Under the pieces are notes generated by a model. It did no database searches and was not told where the DNA came from. It was given only the letters and a program-made list of their open reading frames with translations. DNA of 64,000 nucleotides from Akebia trifoliata (taxonomy: Eukaryota; Streptophyta; Magnoliopsida; Ranunculales; Lardizabalaceae). Of the stretch, positions 58,987-64,000 are shown piece by piece (positions within the stretch are counted from its first letter, which is position 1; each line of letters starts with the position of its first letter). The stretch is from positions 10,702,679-10,766,678 of the forward strand of contig CM030705.1 in assembly GCA_017979445.1 (NCBI GenBank). Reading direction: 5' to 3'. The position numbers and the translations under genes are program-made.

Positions 58987-61900
58987 GCTGGTGAATATGT
59001 GTTTTCCATTCCCAGCTTGCCAATGACCTTTTGAAATGTGGTTCCAGGTAATCCTTTCGTTAAAACGTCTGCCAGTTGCCCTTCTGTTGAAACGTATGGG
59101 GTGCAAATTAAACCACTGTCTAGTTTTTCCTTTATGACATGTCGATCCACTTCCACATGTTTTGTACGATCATGTTGCACTGGATTATGAGCAATATTGA
59201 TGGCTGACTTGTTATCACAATACAACCTCATTGGACTATCCCAGGTGATTTTAAGATCTTCCAGAATTATTTTGATCCACAGAAGTTCACAAATTCCTTG
59301 TGCCATTGCCCGAAACTCTGCCTCTGCACTTGATCTTGCTATAACCGGTTGTGTTTTTACTTCTCCATGTAACTAGATTTCCTCCTAGAAATGTACAATA
59401 ACCGGATGTCGATCTTCTATCCACCACGGACCCTGCATAATCTGAGTCTGTGTATACTTCCAATCGCAAGTTTGTTCCCTTTTTAAATAAAATTCCCTTA
59501 CCTGGACTACCTTTTAAGTATTGGAGGATGCGGTATACGGCTTGCAGGTGTATACTCTTAGGATTGTGCATGAATTGGCTAACCACACTAACAAAATATG
59601 CTATGTCAGGCCTAGTATGAGAGAGGTAAATCAGTCTTCCAACCAAACGTTGATACATCCCTTTGTCTACAATCTCATCTTCTGGAGCTTCACTTAGCCT
59701 ATGATTTGCTTCTATTGGTATCTCCATGGGCCTGCAACCTATTTTTCCAGTTTCCTTGAGAAGATCTAGCACATACTTCTGTTGTGAGACAAATATTCCT
59801 TCCTTTGAACGAGCAACTTCTATACCTAGGAAATACTTCAACTTGCCTAGGTCCTTTATTTCAAACTCTTCTGCAAGACGTTTCTTGAGTGCTCCTTCTT
59901 CCTTCGCATCATTACCAGTGATAATAATATCGTCCACATATACCAGTAGTGCAATTACTCCCCCAAAGGCTGAGTGTTTTATGAATAAAGTGTGATCACC
60001 TTGACTTTGTTTGTAGCTCATTCCTAACATTGTCTTTGTAAACCTTCCAAACCATGCTCGTGGAGATTGTTTTAACCCATACAATGCTTTCTTCAGCCTG
60101 CATACCTTCTTATCTCCTGAATTGTCATCAAATCCTGGAGGCCTCACCATATAAATTTCTTCCTCTAGGTCTCCGTGAAGAAAGGCGTTTTTCACGTCGA
60201 ATTGGTGTAAACTCCAATCTAAGTTGGCTGCCAATGACAACAAAATCCTTACTGTGTTCATATTAGCCACCGGTGTAAATGTTTCTTCATAGTCCACTCC
60301 ATAGGTCTGTGTATAACCTTTTGCAACTAACCTGGCTTTGTATCGTTCAAGTGATCCATCAGCTTTATACTTCAGAGAAAACACCCATTTGCATCCAACA
60401 GGTTTCTTTCCTTTGGCCAGCTCCACCAACTCCCAGGTTTTGTTCTTTGTGAGTGCATCCATTTCCACTTTCATAGCATATCTCCATTCTTCTTTGCTTA
60501 AGGCCTCAGATAGTGTTTGTGGTATGGTTGTGGAGTTTAGATGAGTGAGAAAGCTTTTGTGTGATGGTGACACTTTTTCAAATGATACAAAATGAGACAA
60601 CGGATATTTTGTACAAGTTCGGATACCTTTTCTAACTGCAATGGGTAAGTCAAGATCATTTTTTTCAAAAACTTCAGAAGACAAGTTGATGACAGGGATA
60701 TCAATATTTACCTCATTTCCGAGAGTTGGTTCAGACGCTTGAGTTAGCTTCGGCTTAGCAGTGGAACCTCTCTTCCTTGAGTAAACTTGCAATGGTTTCG
60801 TGATAACTGATTCAATACAAGTATGTCCTGGGGTTATAGGTTCAAGCTGTCTAACTTCGGGTTGTTTTGAAGGCTCAACTTGTTCTTGTTCAAGTTGTTT
60901 TGGTGGTTCAATTTCAGGTAAGAGAAATGGTGGAGTGTTTTGGGTTGGTGGTTGGCTAGCTTGAGCAAGAAAGTCCATTAGAAAGCCATGATCCCCTTGA
61001 TCCTTATCTTCACTAGTAAGTGTCTCCCCCTGAAGAGAAGGTTGGAAAAAACTTTCACCTTCAACAAAAGTTACATCGGCGGACACAAAGATTTTGCGAG
61101 ATGGTGGATGATAACATTTATAACCCTTTTGAGTTGAGGAATACCCCACAAAGACACACCTAAGGGCTCGATGATCAAGTTTACTACGACCATGAGAATG
61201 AATATGAACAAACGAGACACATCCAAAAACTCGAGGTGACAATCGATTGTGAGATGCAAAATCAGGAAAAAATTTAGAAAAGACCTCCCAGGGACTTTTA
61301 AAATCAAGAACTCGAGATGGAGTACGGTTTATTAAGTGGGCTGATGTGAGAACTGCTTCACCCCATAAGTATTTGGGGACATTCCGTTGGAATAACAGTG
61401 CATGAGTTGTTGACAAGAGATGGCCATTCTTCCTTTCTGCCACTCCATTCTGTTGGGGTGTATCTATGCAAGAGGATTTATGTATTATCCCCTTTTTTTG
61501 AAAATATGGAGATAATACTTGATTAAAATATTCTCTTGCATTGTCAAATCTTATTTTTTTTATTTTAACCCCAAACTGATTTTTGACCATGTCATGAAAG
61601 ATAAGGAGAACCGTACAAACATCAGATTTTTGTTTTAGCAAAAAAACCCATGTGACACGAGTACAGTCGTCAATAAACGTGACAAACCATTTAGCCCCTG
61701 AAATATTTGAAATTCTTGACGGTCCCCAAATGTCACTATGGATTAATTGAAAAGGAAATGAGGATTTTTTATTACTCAAAGGAAAAGAAACTCGTTTGTG
61801 TTTGGCAAACTCACAAATGTCACAATGAAATTCACGAATATCAATATTCTTAAATAAGGAAGGAAACATGACACTCAAAGTCCTAAAGGAAGGATGTCCA

Positions 61901-62739
61901 AACTGAAGGTGATAAAGCCAAATCTGGTCTTTTATTGGAGATCTTGTATCTGACAACAAGGAAGATGGATTGTCAATCCTACAACTCTTATTTTTATTCT
62001 GCACATCAAGGTAATAGAGGCCATTGCTTTCCTTAGCATGCCCAATCGTCATCCCCGTAACTTGGTCTTGAAAAATACAAGAGGTGGATGAAAAGGTCAA
62101 GCTACAATTCAAATCCTTTGTAAGATTTTGGACAGAGACTAGATTTATTGTAAGTTTTGGAACATGCAAAACATTTTTCAGAATTAATGAAGGACTTATG
62201 TGAATATCTCCTTGACCTGCTACAGTAGCAAGTGACCCATCGGTCAATGTAATTTTTCTATTACTAGAACATGGACTATATGTGGAGAATATAAAGGAGC
62301 AATGAGTCATATGGTCGGTTGCTCCTGAATCAATGATCCAAGAGTCGAAATAGTTACTATCCGAGACACTAAAGGCATGAGAAAAAGAAACCATACCTAA
62401 ATGTGCAAATGAACACATACCCGATGGTTTCTCCAAGGAGTTGAGGAGTGATCTTAGCCATTCAATGTCTTCTTTGTTGATCTCCTTGCTATTAGAATTC
62501 TCTTGAGCACCCGAGCCATCATTGCCGGTTCGTGCCAGATTAGCATGTAACTTTTGTTGCCAATTATGTTGCCAGTTTCTTAATCCTCCCCCATTTCTAC
62601 CAGAAAAGTTTTGTGGTCTCCCATGAAGTGTCACCATCACAGACTGATTGGTGGCTCCTGACTCTTCTGACATAGTGAATTTAGCAAACATCACAAGGGA
62701 AAAATAAAGGGAGGGTAAAAACAGATGAACAACGAACAA
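58983..62739 (-). pseudogene. Copia polyprotein: gag mostly deleted, pol frame intact to RNase H, then frameshift
   Basis: One open frame runs 62739 to 59287 (1150 codons); the likely start is MSEESG at 62673. The N-terminal part passes from TNQSVMV directly into TLHGRPQNFSG, sequence that in relatives follows the gag zinc knuckle, so the main gag domain and CCHC are missing without loss of frame. Then: protease DSGATDHMT (residues 137-145); integrase zinc motif H277, H282, C306, C309 and catalytic D336, D399, E435; reverse transcriptase from about 783 with YVDD near 933; RNase H from about 1095 (YTDSDYAG). A single-base frameshift near 59345 breaks RNase H; its remainder (CDNKSAI, HVEVDRH) is open in the next frame down to 58983. 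PR, IN and RT keep their catalytic residues. Confidence 0.9.
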
Positions 62740-62784
62740 GATGGCAAAAAAGAAAAAAAATCGATTCCCAGGATATGAACCTAA

Positions 62785-62797
62785 GGCTCTGATGCCA
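62785..62797 (-). other. Primer-binding site of the young Copia element
   Basis: In sense TGGCATCAGAGCC, directly after the 5' LTR. It differs at one base from the standard TGGTATCAGAGCC complementary to the 3' end of plant initiator Met-tRNA. Confidence 0.85.
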
Positions 62798-63159
62798 TGT
62801 AGGAAACTGAATTTATTGATAATTCTTTTTTATATCCATTACAAATGCCCTAATACGGTATTTATAGGCCAACTATCCTATTACAAGAAGATTCTAAAAA
62901 ACTATCCTATTGTAGAGGATTACAAGAATATTCTAGAAAACTCTACCAACTATCCTATTACAAGAATATTCTAGAATATCCTATTATAGAGGATTACAAG
63001 AATATTCTAGAAAACTATACCAACTATCCTATTACAAGAATATTCTAAAAAACTGTCTTATTGTAGAAGGTTACAAGAATGTTCTAGAAAGTAAAAAATG
63101 ATCAAGAATAATCAAGAAGAATATCCTATTTTTCTAAAATAAGTGTAGATTTTTCAGCA
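62798..63159 (-). repeat. 5' LTR of the young Copia element
   Basis: 362 bp, aligned without gaps to the other LTR. The differences noted are near 62808, 62857, 62869 and two around 62893. The four perfect heat-shock elements are unchanged. Confidence 0.92.
62859..63089 (-). promoter_or_regulatory. Heat-shock-element cluster and TATA box of the Copia 5' LTR
   Basis: In the direction of transcription, perfect three-unit heat-shock elements (inverted GAA/TTC pentamers, GAATATTCTAGAA or GAATGTTCTAGAA on the plus strand) lie at 63089-63077, 63012-63000, 62976-62964 and 62938-62926. TATAAATA follows at 62866-62859. So four sites lie about 60-230 bp upstream of the TATA box, the normal arrangement of heat-shock promoters. 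HSF binding is known for this motif; induction of this element is inferred. Confidence 0.8.
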
Positions 63160-63164
63160 ATGTA

Positions 63165-64000
63165 TGGGTTGTGAGCAGGTCTGCGACAGCAACTGTGGGC
63201 ACTATAGAGGTTTGCGACAACAACTGGGATGTTGCTGGGTGTTGCAATAAGGCTATGGTGACACTTCTCTAGGTATGGGGTTGAGATTACGAGATATCTC
63301 CCTTCAAGCCAAAGTATCAAATTTGGGTTCTCGCACCCTAAGTGTATGTTAATTTAATCATACATTCTTCCTCGTCTAATTGTAGTCTTTCTACACTTGA
63401 TTATTGGTCTTCTTTTTATCCATTTGTCGTTGAAAGTTATGATATCGCTTCAGTCTTGGTCTCGGTTCGTGAGACTCTATTTGGGAAATAGACGCAAATT
63501 TGGATGGCTTTTGGGTACTGTTACTACTTGTTGTGGCCAAGGGGGCCGAAGTCGTGGTTGAGGGAGTAGTTTTATTTGCAGTCTTTGTGGAAAGACAGTC
63601 CATGAGAAGATCCCATGCTTTTTGCTCTATCCTCATTTGTTGAGCTGTATTGCCATTTCTTCGTTGGGACATTCTGCTCCCCATGCTGCCACTGTGAATT
63701 CCTCATTAGTTTCTCCTGGCACTATTGATTTACAACAACTTCAGACCTAGATTGCCACTTCTGTTCATGATTAGATCCATACTCGCTCATCTTCGACTAT
63801 GGGCTCAGGTATATTATCTCCTACCCCTACTCTTATCCTATATGTTTCTGACTAATACTTATTGCACTTCGCAAAGGTAAGCGGAGGTGTGTTACTGATC
63901 ATCTTATTGCTTAGTTTGTTTTCTATCGGAGACTCTCTTCTTCTTATCAGACCTACTTTGCTGACATTACTTCTATTAGAGTTCCTCTGTCTGTTTCAGA
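63165..64000 (+). pseudogene. Right part of the older Copia-like element: leader, gag zinc knuckle, pre-RT pol
   Basis: The repeat-rich leader resumes at 63165 (AGGTCTGCGACAGCAACTG). At about 63577-63618 the plus strand reads ICSLCGKTVHEKIPCF, a CX2CX4HX4C zinc knuckle, followed by HAATVNSSL and GTIDLQQLQT. From about 63855 the frame reads LIALRKGKRRCVTDHLIA, a stop, then FVFYRRLSSSYQTYFADITS, the conserved stretch just before the Copia reverse transcriptase. Protease and integrase are missing between these, and there are several stops. The element continues past the window end. Confidence 0.65.

Larger units (their letters stand above)
58614..63159 (-). mobile_element. Young full-length Ty1/Copia retrotransposon with heat-shock-element LTRs
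   Basis: 4546 bp. Two LTRs of exactly 362 bp (58614-58975 and 62798-63159), in sense orientation starting TGCTGAAAAA and ending CCTACA, with about five differences between them (about 1.4 %). The target duplication ATGTA occurs at 58609-58613 and 63160-63164. The PBS TGGCATCAGAGCC (sense, 62797-62785) adjoins the 5' LTR, and the polypurine tract TTGAGGGGTAG (58986-58976) adjoins the 3' LTR. Transcription is right to left, antisense to the SCAI gene in whose intron 6 it lies. LTR similarity indicates recent insertion. The coding region is described separately; it lacks most of gag and has one frameshift, so this copy is probably non-autonomous. Confidence 0.93.

Noticed and set aside
59726..60544. 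Open frames on the plus strand opposite the Copia polyprotein
   Set aside because: Shadows of the minus-strand pol frame, which carries all the recognisable motifs.
63391..63684. 97-codon minus-strand open frame rich in Ser/Thr/Gln
   Set aside because: The plus strand of the same stretch carries a CX2CX4HX4C knuckle and gag-like continuation leading into plus-strand pol sequence, so the minus frame is taken as a shadow.
53906..64000. Missing SCAI 3' exons within the window
   Set aside because: I scanned for the conserved C-terminal SCAI blocks on the plus strand and saw only LINE, SINE and Copia sequence, so the exons are taken to lie beyond the window rather than being lost.

Overview
The window is AT-rich nuclear DNA from a flowering plant. 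It shows small GT-AG exons in long introns, LTR and non-LTR retrotransposon remains, tRNA-derived SINEs, and many small inverted-repeat DNA transposons. I cannot name the species. Two host genes can be reconstructed exon by exon. All coordinates and repeat comparisons were read by eye; no alignment or database search was run.

Layout. 1-4250: intergenic, with a broken OTU-domain (MULE-associated) pseudogene at 1875-2600 (-). 4618-25099 (-): a complete 14-exon LMBR1 domain-containing protein 2 homologue. Its exons sum to 2235 nt (744 codons plus stop) and the phases agree at every junction. Its introns hold antisense LINE and Copia fragments, SINEs, a 795-bp hAT-type element and a 28-G run. 25100-45600: about 20 kb with no convincing gene between the two divergently oriented host genes. 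It is built from non-autonomous DNA elements, several with readable target-site duplications (TSDs), and a family of multi-hairpin foldback elements lying in (TA)n tracts. 45681 to beyond 64000 (+): a SCAI (DUF3550/UPF0682) homologue. Six exons (433 codons plus one base) are visible and the 3' end lies outside the window.

The visible part of SCAI intron 6 (53906-64000) holds nested retroelements: SINEs, a dead LINE on the minus strand, a degenerate plus-strand Copia-like element, and inside that a young, structurally complete Copia element (58614-63159, minus strand). The young element has 362-bp LTRs, a 5-bp TSD (ATGTA), a PBS and a PPT. Each LTR carries four perfect three-unit heat-shock elements (GAAnnTTCnnGAA) upstream of a TATA box, so it looks like a heat-responsive, ONSEN-like promoter within a host gene. 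The element lacks most of gag and has one frameshift in RNase H.

Other points of interest: a 748-bp almost perfect inverted duplication (26785-27532) whose arms each contain two further hairpins; a 68-bp palindrome with 33-bp perfect arms (43308-43375); and an in-frame, stop-free 153-bp last intron in the LMBR1 gene that would add a hydrophobic segment if retained.
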